The translations under genes and the position numbers were made by a program. From positions 40,808,706-40,872,705 of the forward strand of contig CM065299.1 in assembly GCA_032871835.1 (NCBI GenBank): a stretch of 64,000 bases of DNA. The letters run 5' to 3'. Source of the stretch: Dipteronia dyeriana (taxonomy: Eukaryota; Streptophyta; Magnoliopsida; Sapindales; Sapindaceae). The notes below the pieces were generated by a model that did not search any database, had not been told where the DNA came from, and was given only the letters and a program-made list of their open reading frames with translations. Below are positions 24,098 to 34,166 of this stretch, piece after piece (position 1 is the stretch's first letter; every line of letters starts with the position of its first letter).

Positions 24098-24970
24098 GTT
24101 TTAATAAACGTTTATTATGTACCACAATTCAAGAGGAATTTAATTTCGGTTTCTTGTCAAAATAAATTTGGATATTCAGTTACTTTTAATAAAGGTTTTA
24201 TTTTTAGTAAGAATAACAAATTTTGTTTGCAAAGGTACATTGGAAAAAGGTTTATTCTATTTGCATGGAAATATCTCTCACTTTTTAGACACGGAATCAA
24301 CGGAACCTAATCATAAAAGAATGAAATTATCAAATGATGAAACCTACCTATGACATTTGCGCTTAGGTCATATTAACCTTAATAGGATTAAAAGATTGGT
24401 AAGTGACGAACCTCTAAGTAACTTAAAGGTTGATGATCTACCAACTTGTGAATCTTGTTTGGAAGGTAAAATGACCAAAAGGTCGTTTACGACCAAAGGC
24501 GCAAGAGCCATCGAATGTTTAGGATTGATACATACTGATGTGTGTGGACCTATGAGCATTCAAGCTAGAGGTGGATATGAGTACTTAATCGCTTTCACAG
24601 ATGATCACTCAAGATTTGGCTATTTGCATCTCATGAGACATAAGTCGGATGCTTTTGATATGTTTAGCATTTAAAAGCTGAAGTAGAAAATCAACTTGAG
24701 AAACGTAAAAAAATCTTGAGGTCCGATTATGGTGGAGAATATCTATCTGGTGAGTTTCAACAATATCTTATTGATAATGGAATATTTTCTCATTTTTCTG
24801 CACCAGGCACACCTTAACAAAATGGGGTGACAGAAAGGAGAAATAGAACTCTTTAGGATATGGTTAGGTCTATGTTGAGTTATTCAACGCCCTCTAATTC
24901 TTTTTAGGGATATGCTTTACAAAATGCAATGTACATTCTAAACGATGTACCATCTAAGTCTGTTCATATT
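24098..24970 (+). pseudogene. C2 pre-integrase and integrase segment, inverted
   Basis: A copia integrase part that belongs to C2 but reads on the opposite strand. Order: IQLLLIK… pre-integrase region, LRLGHINLNRIKRL and CESCLEGKM zinc part (24357-24480), core with LIHTDVCGP (24526), FTDDHSRFGY (24594), SDYGGEYLSGEF (24722-24757) and NGVTERRNRT (24823-24852). The three acidic catalytic positions are visible. Stops occur at 24351, 24672 (frameshift), 24815 and 24856. It ends at SKSVH (about 24970), exactly where the C2 remainder (KTPHELW, 19359 downwards on the minus strand) would continue. This is the basis for the inversion call. Confidence 0.9.
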
Positions 24971-25711
24971 TTTAAGAAAAATTTCATGCAACAAGTATAC
25001 AATAGCTCTCTTTGCTTGAGTTCCCCATATGGGGTCAAAGACCACAACACATCACTCCATTAAACAAATCCCAATAGATCTACTAAGTGTCTTGAATCTA
25101 GTAGCTTCTAAGGGTTTAGTAATAGATCCGATAGTTGATCATTGGTACCTACATGCTCAAGTACAATGCATTTGCTCTCAATTAGTTCTCTAATGAAATT
25201 ATGACGGATGTCAATATGCTTAGTCCTAGAATTGCACTCATGTTATAACAAAAAGGAGTAATAGTACCTTGATTGAATCCTTAGTCGACTAGCATTTGCT
25301 TCATCCAAAGGAGTTATGTGCATCCACTCTAGCAGCAATGTATTCGGCCTCAGCCATGGATAAAGAAAACGAATTTTTCTTTTTACAAAACCAAGAGACA
25401 AGGTTGTTCCCAAGGAAAAAGCAACCGCCCGATGTACTTTTCCTATCATCACAATTTCCTGCCCAATCTGTATCACTAAAGTCTACAAGACTAGTATTAG
25501 TGTCAAAATAGTACCAAATCCCATAGTTGGATGTCCCATTCACATATCGAATGATTCTCTTAACAGAAGAGAGATGGGACTCCTTAGGATCCGCTTGGTA
25601 CCTAGCACACACACCCACACTAAAGGAGATATCGGGCCTACTTGTGGTCAAATAGAGCAAGCTACCAATCATGCCACGATATAAAGTTTGGTCCACACTT
25701 ACCACTAGCAT
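24971..25711 (-). pseudogene. C3 RNase H and pol end
   Basis: 25301-25711 encodes [26 protein letters not shown], then DTDWAGNCDDRKSTSGGCFFLGNNLVSW and SLSMAEAEYIAA, the copia RNase H domain. After a frameshift near 25300 the tail runs through SRTKHIDIRHNFIRELIE and a DIFTKPL-type block (25080-25240). The frame then dissolves at the inversion breakpoint (24971). The first residues overlap the end of the RT frame (25662-25711) in another phase, so a frameshift separates RT and RNase H. Confidence 0.88.
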
Positions 25712-26423
25712 CCTTGCTTAGCTTCAAAATGGTACTCATGGGTGTATCACAATGTTTGGCACTTTCAAGGCCAAATTTCTTCACTAGGTTTTTGGCATAC
25801 TTAGCTTGAGATATGAAAATCCCATCATCCATTTGCTTAATTTGTAAACCTAGAAAGTAACTTAACTCACCAACAAGAATCATCTCAAATTCATGAGACA
25901 TGACATCAACAAATTGTTGGACTTTGGTGTCATTGGTGGAGCCAAAAACTATATCATAAACATAGATTTGAGCTATAAAGAGCTCATCTTTGTTTTTCTT
26001 GATGAATAAAGTCTTGTTAACACTACCCCTAGTGTAGCCATTGTCTATGAGATATTGGGTGAGACGCACATACCAAGCCCTTGGTGCTTTTTTCAACCCA
26101 TATAAAGCTTTCTTAAGATGATAGACATGATTAGGGTGGTAAGGATCTACAAACCCTTTGGGTTGCTCAACAAATACTTTCTCTTGCAAGAAACCATTGA
26201 GGAAGGCACTCTTAACATCCATTTGATATAATTTGAACTTGTGCAAACAAGAAATGGATAAAAGAAGCCTAATGGACTCAATCCTAGCAACATGAGCAAA
26301 TGTCTCCTCAAAGTCAATACCCTCAATTTGAGAGTATCCTTGTGCTACAAGCCTAGCCTTGTTTCTCACAATGTTGCCATCTTCATCGGATTTGTTCCTA
26401 TATACCCACTTGGAGCCTATCAC
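25662..26423 (-). pseudogene. C3 reverse transcriptase, 253-codon open frame
   Basis: Copia [25 protein letters not shown] start, [48 protein letters not shown]. The catalytic motif at 25953-25964 reads Y-V-Y-D instead of Y-V-D-D, so one of the two metal-binding aspartates is lost. The frame is otherwise uninterrupted. The sequence continues upstream in other phases ([18 protein letters not shown] stretch near 26430-26490). Confidence 0.92.
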
Positions 26424-26504
26424 ATTGGTGTTCTTAGGCCTAGAAACTAGAGTCCAAACCTCATTCCTTTCAAATTGGTTAAGCTCTTATTGCGTAGCAA
26501 GAAC

Positions 26505-27371
26505 CTAAAATTCATCTTTTAAGGCTTCATCAATTTTCTTGGGTTCTATTTGAGAGGTGTAACAAGTGTAGCTAATAAGATTAGCCATTTGATGCCTAGT
26601 CCTAACACCCTCACTAACTTCACCAATAATGTCATCTTTGTCATGAAGTTTCCTAACCCATGGAGCAGGTTCTTTTGAGTCCAAGTGAGGAATCCTATAA
26701 CTAAGTTGTGCTATGTCATCATCAATATTAGCCTTTTCAACATTAGAGATATCAACTACTTTCTCCAAAGGGGAGTCATCAACTAAATCTACCTCCTCCT
26801 CATGGTCATTAGTTTTGAGCCTAGTATCATCAATGACAACATTAGATGATTCCATTACAGTCCTAGTCCTTAGATTAAAAACTCTATAGGCTCTACTATT
26901 CAAGGCATAGCCAATGAAGATACATTCATCACTCTTAGCATCAAATTTTCCAAGTTGATCACGGTCATTCAAAATGTAGCATTTGCTTCCAAAGGTGTGG
27001 AAGTAGCTAACATTTGGCTTTCTACCTTTCCATAACTCATAAAAGGTTTGCCTAGTGTGGGGCCTAAGAAAAACTCTGTTTCCTATGTAGCATGCCGTAT
27101 TGACGGCTTCGGCCCAAAGATTCCTAGAGACATTGTTGCAAAGTAACATCACACGGGCCATTTCTTGAAGAACCCTATTCTTCCTCTCAACAACTCCATT
27201 TTGTTGAGGTGTCCTAGGAGCCGAAAACTCATGAGAAATGCCTAGACTATTGCAAAAGTTTTCAAAATGGGCATTCTCAAATTCTTTCCCATGATCACTC
27301 CTAATTCTCTTAATGATTTTAATCTTGGAGTTCATTTCATTTTGAATTTCGGAGCAAAGCATTTTAAACAT
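26505..27371 (-). pseudogene. C3 integrase, 288-codon open frame
   Basis: Integrase core and C-terminal part: RSDHGKEFENAHFENFCNSLGISHEFSAP (second catalytic aspartate), PQQNGVVERKNRVLQEM (catalytic glutamate), WAEAVNTACYIGNRV, then the copia GKRP-type region (YELWKGRKPNVSYFHTFGSKCYIL) and FDAKSDECIFIGYALNSRAYRVFN. The C-terminal 100 residues are acidic, as is usual for this linker. The zinc finger and first catalytic aspartate are in the overlapping upstream frame (27332-28447), so a frameshift at about 27350 splits the protein. Confidence 0.92.
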
Positions 27372-28447
27372 GTCAAAAGTTTCAGATTTTTCTCTAAGGA
27401 AATAAGTCCATGTGTGCCTAGGAAGTCATCTACACACACAAAAATGTATATCTTTCCACCTAAACTCTCGATTTGCATAGGACCCATAAGATCCATGTGG
27501 AGAAGCTTTAGAGGTTCCTTGGTGGTAATATATTTACCCTTCTTATGCATACTCTTGGTTTGCTTCCCTCGTTGGCGAGGTCCACAAACACCATTAACCT
27601 TTTTCCCAAGCTTAGGAAGGCCTCGCACAACATTGAACTTGTCTAAGATTCTTAAATCCATAAAGTTCATGTGGCCAAGTCTTTCATGCCATAACTCTAT
27701 TTGTTCATCCTTGGACACATTGCAAGACACACATCTAGCCTCAAGACAATAACAATTGTCACTAGATCTCATACCTTTTAACAAGGTTTGTCCATTAGGC
27801 AATATGATAGAACAATCATTTTTCCTAAACAAGACGGAGAGTCCATCATCACTAAGATGTGAAATGCTTATCATATTGGCTTTTAGACCATCAACATACA
27901 AAGCATTGGACAAGGAGGGTAATCCAGGAATGGAGATGGTTCCCTTTCCTTTGACTCTCTTTTTGGATCCATCACCAAAGGTGACATTTCCTCCATTTTC
28001 CATCACAAGAGTCTCAAATAAACTCTTATTTCCAGTCATGTGCCTAGAGCACCCACTATCCAAATACATAAAATCACAAGAATGAGCTTTCAAAGCAATT
28101 TGTGCAACATGGAAAAGGTGTTCATCTTTTCTAATCCACCTAGGTGCAGTATTTTCCTTCCTAGTGGTTAATGGTACATGGGCTCTAAATTTCCTAGGAT
28201 CATGCGAAGGTGTTCCACTTTTCCTAGTGACATGCATCATCGCTCTAGATGTCCTAGGATCATGCATCATGGCTCTAGATGTCCTAGGAACATGCATCAT
28301 GGCTGTAGCCTTTTTATTCTCTATCATGCTTTCAATCCTACACAATTTGATATACCTAAAGCAATTTGGTCTAATGTGACCATCAATACCACAAAAATGA
28401 CATGTAGGTAAAAAGTTAGGAATTATACCATATCCTTGAGGATGCAT
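27332..28447 (-). pseudogene. C3 second zinc knuckle, protease and integrase zinc finger
   Basis: A 371-codon open frame. Residues 16-29 are CHFCGIDGHIRPNC, a CCHC knuckle. Residues about 50-83 are a short repeat (MMHxPRTSRA-like, about four units, encoded by 30-bp DNA repeats at 28199-28300). The protease active site is D130-S131-G132 in YLDSGCSRHMTG. GNVTFGDGSKKRVKGKG and ALYVDGLKANMISISHLSDDG belong to the protease/pre-integrase region, and ELWHERLGHMNFMDL begins the integrase zinc finger. The end carries DLMGP (first catalytic aspartate). The protease active site is intact here, unlike in C2 and C4. Confidence 0.9.
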
Positions 28448-28449
28448 TG

Positions 28450-29160
28450 GAGCCTTCCCATGTCTTTGTGGTTGTCTTGCTTGTTGTTAAAGAGCCTTCC
28501 TTCTTTGTTGTTGAGCAAGACTTGATTGCTTCTTTTGGTTAAGGAAAGTTAACTTGAGGAGCCCTTGTAGGATGAGCTTGAGGTGGGCTTCTTGGTGCCA
28601 CCTTCACTTGAGCACTATTTGAACACTCTCCAAGATCAAGCTTCTTTCTAGGAGTTTGATGAGAAGAGGACCCATTGACTAACAATAATGGTCTTGCTTG
28701 GAGTGGAGGGCATCTTGTCATGTTTAAACCCAAGCCCCTTCTTGTCACTTGGCCTCTTTCCAACATCTAACATGTGGTCAAGTTTCTTGGTGCTAGAGTT
28801 TATCTTGGCCAATAAATCTTTAGCATTTTCAAGCTCTTTCTTCAACCCTTCTTCACTCCTCTAAGATCTTTCCAACTCTTCATTTAGTTGGTCAACTTGA
28901 GTTGAGAGGTCTAGGTTTTCTTCTTTTAATCTTTTGATCTCATTCTTGTTCTTTAGTCTTGAGCTCTCAAACTTTGCCATGTAGTCATTGAGATCCATCA
29001 TATCCACACTTCCATTTATGGATTGTTATGAAGATCCATCATAACTTGAGTAGTCTTCCTCTTGACAATCATTCTCTTCTTCACTAGCATCTTTGCTCCT
29101 AAGAGAGGATGTAAATGCTATGAAGTTAGCCATGAGTTCTTCATCATCCAAAGACTCATC
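28450..29160 (-). pseudogene. C3 gag spacer with coiled coil, broken
   Basis: Continuation of gag after the first zinc knuckle. In pieces one reads an acidic Ser-rich part, then a heptad-like stretch (FESSRLKNKNEIKRLKEENLDL, QVDQLNEELERS) and KKELENAKDLLAKINSSTKKLDHML (28648-28845). A stop near 28860 and frameshifts near 28650 break it. Such a coiled coil after the gag knuckle is seen in SIRE-type elements. Confidence 0.7.
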
Positions 29161-30237
29161 TCATTCATTAGAGTTATCACTTTCACTCCATGTTGCAACC
29201 ATCACTTTTCCCTTCTTCTTGTTCTTATGATTTGCACATTCTGGGGCAAAGTGACCTATTCCACCGCATTCATAGCATTGGACTCCTTTCTTCTCGGTCT
29301 TTTCTTGCCTAAGCTCAAACTTTTCGAAGGGAGCCTTTTTCTTCAAGGCTTGACCCTTGGATCCAAAGCCTTTCTTCTCGGACTTGTAGAATTTCTTGAA
29401 CTTCCTCATTAGCAAGGCCATCTCTTCATCCGAGTCCTCACCTTCCTCCTTCTCAACTTTGGAGGCTTTTAAAGCAATATCTTTTTGCTTCTTTGATGGT
29501 GTGGGGTTAGGACATTTCCTAGATTCATAAGCTAGAAGCCTCCCAATCACTTCAATAGGCTTCATGTCCTTATATCCGTTATTCTCTTCCAAAACCGTCA
29601 CTTTAGACTCAAATCTATCTGGTAGAGATCTCATAATCTTCTTCTTGATCTTCCTATCCGAATAAGGATCACCAAGTTGATGACTTTGGTTCACAATGTC
29701 CATCAACCTCACTTCAAAGTCGTTGAAGCACTCATTCTCATCCATCTTGAGCAATTCTAATTGCGTTTGGAGAACTTGAAGCTTCGATTCCTTAACCACC
29801 TTGGTTCCCTCATGTGCAACTTCTAGGATGTCCCATGCTTCCTTAGCTATCCTAGTATTTTGAACCAACTTGTATTGATTATCAGCCATTGCACAAAGAA
29901 TGGCATGCATTGCCTTCCTATTCCACTTTGAAGCCTCAAACTCTTGTGCATTCCACTGAGCCTTTGGTTTGAGTACATCATCTCCTCCATCTGCAGGAGT
30001 TATCATAGGTGGAGTGTAGCCATCTTCAACTGCCATCCATGCCCTGTCATGAATTTGGCATATGTACGACTCCATCTTGCCTTTCCAAGAGGCATAATTC
30101 AAATCGGTGAGGAGTGGAGGTCTAGTGCTAGAAGCTCCCTCATTGCCACCGTTTCCACTTATTGAGTTTAATGAATGAATGATATGAATGCAAATGTATG
30201 AATGATCAATACACACACAAAATGCAACACACACCAA
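29161..30237 (-). CDS. C3 gag (nucleocapsid), 358 codons open
   Basis: Retrotransposon gag with the copia-type gag domain: PPLLTDLNYASWKGKMESYI near residue 42, then KAMHAILCAMADNQYKLV, AKEAWDILEVAHEGT and LLKMDENECFNDFEVRLMDIVNQ. The zinc knuckle CYECGGIGHFAPEC occupies residues 321-334. Basic linkers lie on both sides, and an acidic tail (ESDNSNE) runs to a stop at 29161. The frame starts in the leader (first Met at 30237); the real start is unclear, since the first 25 residues look non-conserved. The protein would assemble the particle and bind genomic RNA. It is the longest intact gag of the window, but pol of the same element is broken, so it could at best act in trans. Confidence 0.8.
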   Translation of the reverse strand: MVCVAFCVCIDHSYICIHIIHSLNSISGNGGNEGASSTRPPLLTDLNYASWKGKMESYICQIHDRAWMAVEDGYTPPMITPADGGDDVLKPKAQWNAQEFEASKWNRKAMHAILCAMADNQYKLVQNTRIAKEAWDILEVAHEGTKVVKESKLQVLQTQLELLKMDENECFNDFEVRLMDIVNQSHQLGDPYSDRKIKKKIMRSLPDRFESKVTVLEENNGYKDMKPIEVIGRLLAYESRKCPNPTPSKKQKDIALKASKVEKEEGEDSDEEMALLMRKFKKFYKSEKKGFGSKGQALKKKAPFEKFELRQEKTEKKGVQCYECGGIGHFAPECANHKNKKKGKVMVATWSESDNSNE

Positions 30238-30271
30238 AAAGAGCTAGGATCACCTATGTATGTATAGGAAC

Positions 30272-30287
30272 CTGCTCTGATACCTAT
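30272..30287 (-). other. C3 primer-binding site
   Basis: On the minus strand the LTR end TTTCA is followed by ATAGGTATCAGAGCAGG, an initiator tRNA-Met primer site. It fixes both the orientation and the 5' LTR end at 30288. Confidence 0.85.
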
Positions 30288-31909
30288 TGAAAAAAATATT
30301 ATGGTGTGTAATATTAATCTAGAGGGGAAGCGGGGGGGGGGGGGGGGGGGGGGGGGGGTGAATAGATTTTAATTAACTTTTACCCTATTTTCGTTAAGTG
30401 TCAAGTTGATGAAAATACCTCTATCTAGTTACAAAGATACCACAAGTGTAATAAATGCAAAAATAGTAAAAACACTTGAGATATACGTGGAAACCCTCCA
30501 AATGGGAAAAACCACGGGCTGATGAGTGTGCCACACTAGAACCTCGAATCCACTAATGATAAAGGAATTACATCCTAATCCCGGTTTAATCCTCCACCAC
30601 TACCTAATCCCGGTATAAGTGAACCTAGTTCATCGTGCTTTGCTTTAAGCTACCTACTCCCGGAAGCAACACAAATCTTACTTCCCAATGAAGAGATAAA
30701 GTGTCCTAAGTGAATATATGATGATATTCAATGAACAAACAAGGCTAGGAAACCCTATATACTTATCTAGGATAATGAGATGACAATTAATACAATCCTA
30801 GATATCAAAAGCTAAATGACATTTTCAAGAAGCTTAGCTAAACATAGATCAAACAATCCTATGAAGCTATCACAATACAACACTCAATCAGGGCAACACA
30901 ACAATCTCTAATTTGTATCTAAGAATGTTCTAAGAGTATACAAATAATTAAAGAGATGGTTTAGTAAGCAAAACATTTAACTTGTAAGAAGATAATAAAG
31001 AACTTACCAAATAAGATGTGATGAAGCAACCCTATCCAAGATGCACTCTAGATGAACTTAGATGATGCAATATGAAAATTTAATGCTCATGGGAATACTT
31101 TGAGTGATTAAAAATGAGTTCCTGGAAGTCTTTTTCCTTTGAAATGTGTTCTAAGGAAGAAATGTGATATTCTGAACTCATACACGACCTTAAGACATTG
31201 AGTTATATATATATATATAAGATCCAAATAAAGTGAGGTCAGTTTGGAAAAAACATTCCAGCTTCCTCTGTATGTGCTGGTGACGTGCGCTGGTTGAGTA
31301 CCGTACCACCAGCGCACAACCTATTTTTAAAACAGGAGCTAGACGAGTGGCGCATCCCAGTAGCGCAACACAAGCGCAAATTCTTTGGAATGTTTGTGCT
31401 GGTGAGGCTGTGCTAGACGAGTAGCGCACCACCAGTGCACGCCAACATTTTTCAACTACACGCGGGTGCAACAGCCCAGCTCAGTGGTGCATGACTAGCG
31501 GCGGTCCACTGTGAATGTTGCGCTGGTGAGGTGCGCTGGTCGAGTAGCGCACCACCAGCGCAAGGCCTATATTTCAACACTCAAATGTAAAAAACAATAA
31601 GTTCAAGAGTGATGAAATTGCATCCTATTTAATGCCTAGCATGACATACAACTTTCATAGCAAGATGAAAATAGGTCAACAAGAGTCAATTAAACTAAAA
31701 TGCACACAAGAAAACACTCAACATATAAGATCAAGAGTTATGCATGGATATGTGAGAGTGTGCAAATGTCTCTTCATAGTAAGTAAGCACAAGAATTTTA
31801 CCTTTAATGCTTCTCCTCTTGAGGTCTTGAGAGCCTAAGCTACCCTTACATGAACCCCAACAATGTGGTTATTCACGAAATAGGCCAATCAACAAATGTG
31901 GACTTTTCA
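30288..31909 (-). repeat. C3 5' LTR (1622 bp)
   Basis: On the minus strand it starts TGAAAAGTCC at 31909 and ends TTTCA at 30288. It is the mate of 22515-24097. It contains a run of 27 G (30332-30358, plus strand) where the mate has five C (24055-24059), and a GC-rich hairpin-prone block at about 31262-31566. Confidence 0.92.
30332..30358. repeat. Homopolymer run of 27 G
   Basis: An unbroken G tract in the C3 5' LTR. The homologous position of the 3' LTR has only five C on the plus strand. It may be a real slippage expansion or an assembly or cloning artefact. Confidence 0.95.
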
Positions 31910-31914
31910 AAAAC

Positions 31915-32830
31915 TAAATGCCTATAAGAATAAAAATTGATTCTAATATCTCCCACTACACTAACAGACACCAACGCTCAATTGCCTAAATGCAAGTTGA
32001 ATTCATTCTTATTCAGTCTATTCCTTTAACCCTTTTAGCCACAAAAGAAACTCTTCCTTTGATCCTGGTTACTTTCTTGGTCTCCTTCTAAGAAGGCTCA
32101 AGTTGCTTTTTCTTCTGTTGTCTCTTGACCTTCTTATGGGTCTTTAACAGTAGCAACTTACCAAGCATATGAATCTGTTGACCCTTGCCTTTCACAAGGA
32201 TATTTTCCACGCTTTGAACATCTTGCATCAGGCCTTGCAAGGTGTATTCCTTATTATTCAAGGTGTAGTCCAACTTGAATTGATCAAAGGAATCCGATAG
32301 TGAGTTGACAATCATGTCAATTTTGGTCTCACCATTTATCTTAGCACCATTCAGTTTAGCAATGTTGAGATGTACTATGACTTTTATCATGTGATCTTTC
32401 ACACTTTGTCCAGGTTTCGTCCTAAGATTCATAAAAGCAATCACTGCCTCTCTCTCTTAGTCATCCTAGACCTCATAGCAAACATCTCCTCTAGAGACAT
32501 CATTATATCGGTAGCAGTCTCCATTCCTTAATGTTGCTGTTGCAACACGTCGGAGATGATTGCCATAATGTAACGTACATTTAGCCATCTCATCTGAAGA
32601 CTTCCACTACTGATACTCATCTCTTTGATTCCTGAGTTAGATTCATTAGTTTTGTCGTTAAGGATTATACAGAATGAACTTATACTTTTCAGCTTGCAAC
32701 AACAACCCAATATTCCTTTTCCATGTTACATAATTATCATCAGTTAAAGTATTATCTTTTAGGATATTGATTAGGGATGGGGTCACGGTTTCTTTTTAAT
32801 AACAAAAATTATATAAATAAACAATCACGA
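31915..32830 (-). pseudogene. C2 gag remnant, fused to post-protease sequence
   Basis: Angela-type gag. The N-terminal part reads LTDDNYVTWKRNIGLLLQAEKYKFI (about 32740-32670), then LNVRYIMAIISDVLQQQH (32528-32710 frame), then 32088-32444 with FMNLRTKPGQSVKDHMIKV, KIDMIVNSLSDSFDQFKLDY and LNNKEYTLQGLM. A basic KKVKRQQKKKQ stretch precedes the expected zinc knuckle, which is degraded (about 32040-32070). Immediately after it comes the LGNGA-type post-protease motif, so the protease active site is absent. C3 is inserted at 31914. Stops at about 32088, 32525 and 32455 break the frame. Confidence 0.85.
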
Positions 32831-34152
32831 TATTGCACTTTTGAATATTTATCTTGAATTAAATAAAATAATTCAATCATAAAAATTCAACGGTGATCCA
32901 ACACCCATAAATGTCACACCTCCTTTGGGAGTACGCACCATTTACTATTTGGACTAGGTCCCATCTAATTGTTAACATAACAACCAACGTTTTCTATTTT
33001 AGCCTTGCAATTTTATTAACAAGAACTCTTGGGAGGATATTAATAAAATTACATTAAGTGTGTTACCAAGTTATCGACCTTCAATATAATCCTTCACGAA
33101 TATCCCTCCTTTGGAAGTAGATATCGTTTGGGCTAATTGTCTAGTCTACTCTTATAAGAAAGTATCTTGCTAAATTCCATTCATGAATACCTCTTAGGAG
33201 GTTATTCACGAAACATAAAGCTCAATTAAACTTGGAGGCCGTAGGTGTTCCAAAACACCTTCTCCCACTCAATTGTTTAAGGCGTGTGATCGAATTCCAA
33301 AGAATGATTTACCAAGTTATCTAGATGTCAATTTAGATACTTAAACCATTCAATGCATGTTCATACCAAAAGAGATATATGAGTGGCACTCCTATTCTAT
33401 ATGACATGTTATCAAACAATGACAAACATTGCAATATTTACAAAAATATAAATAGCTACAATTTTGGTCCATCCTAGAAAAGCAAGTAAATTACATATAT
33501 CTTGGAATACAAGAACTCCTTTCTTGGTGAACAAATCTTCACGCGACCTTCGTTGTTCGGACTCCCTCGGCTACCTTCCATGGGAGTGTGCATGCCACAA
33601 ACCCATAAAAGGCTGCCATGCACAGCCCATGGCTACCAAAGGGCTGCCGTGCGCAGCCCATGCCACAACAAACGTGATTGCACGCTCTTCGCACGCACGT
33701 TAATTGCTACTGCTCGCACGGTCCGAAACTTGCTCCAGCTGCTACCAATTCTTCAAACCTTTGAGTCTTCGATACTTGAATGTATTACAGAAGAATTATA
33801 AATAAAAAAAAAATACTGCAGTTTTGTTTATTACAATAGTGCAGTTTTGTTTTTAATTACAACAACAAAATAAAAAAAAACTTAGCAACTACAAAGAAGG
33901 AAATTATGGCGATGATAGACCATCCTTCTTGTTACAATCCCAAAACAAAATACATTGAAATTCTAGGACCAAAATTGAGCAATAACAAACCACATATAAA
34001 ACATATATATATATATATATATATATCCACATATTCTAATGTAAATATATATGTGAATACCTAGAGTGTCATCTCTTTCTAAAACATGCATATATACAAA
34101 AAAAAAAAAAGATTCACGAACACATACATCAATTAATCAAGGGTACAACCAG
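32831..34152 (-). other. C2 5' leader, no coding support
   Basis: 1.3 kb between primer site and gag. It aligns with the same stretch of C4 (about 58880-60205). I see no conserved frame; short open frames at 33464-33801 differ between the two copies. It contains a short duplicated block rich in CCATG/GGGCTGCC (33585-33670) and an (AT)12 run at 34003-34026. Confidence 0.6.
34003..34026. repeat. (AT)n microsatellite
   Basis: About 12 AT units in the C2 leader. The C4 copy has a much shorter run at about 60085-60094. Confidence 0.9.
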
Positions 34153-34166
34153 GCTCTGATACCAAT
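34153..34166 (-). other. C2 primer-binding site
   Basis: Minus strand ATTGGTATCAGAGCC directly after the LTR end CTACA, a perfect initiator tRNA-Met primer site (TGGTATCAGAGC). Confidence 0.92.

Larger units (their letters stand above)
24971..31909 (-). mobile_element. C3: SIRE/Maximus-like copia element, main part
   Basis: 5' LTR 30288-31909, primer site 30272-30287, gag, spacer with coiled coil, protease, integrase, RT and RNase H, all on the minus strand. It is the least decayed element of the window, with single reading frames up to 371 codons. The gag followed by a coiled-coil spacer and a second zinc knuckle before the protease is typical of the SIRE/Maximus group (inference). It was inserted into C2 between gag and the pre-integrase region, with duplication GTTTT. 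Confidence 0.88.

Noticed and set aside
33464..33801. Overlapping open frames in the C2 leader, and 59487-59937 in the C4 leader
   Set aside because: The frames are not kept between the two copies and the predicted residues follow the GC-rich repeat; treated as chance.
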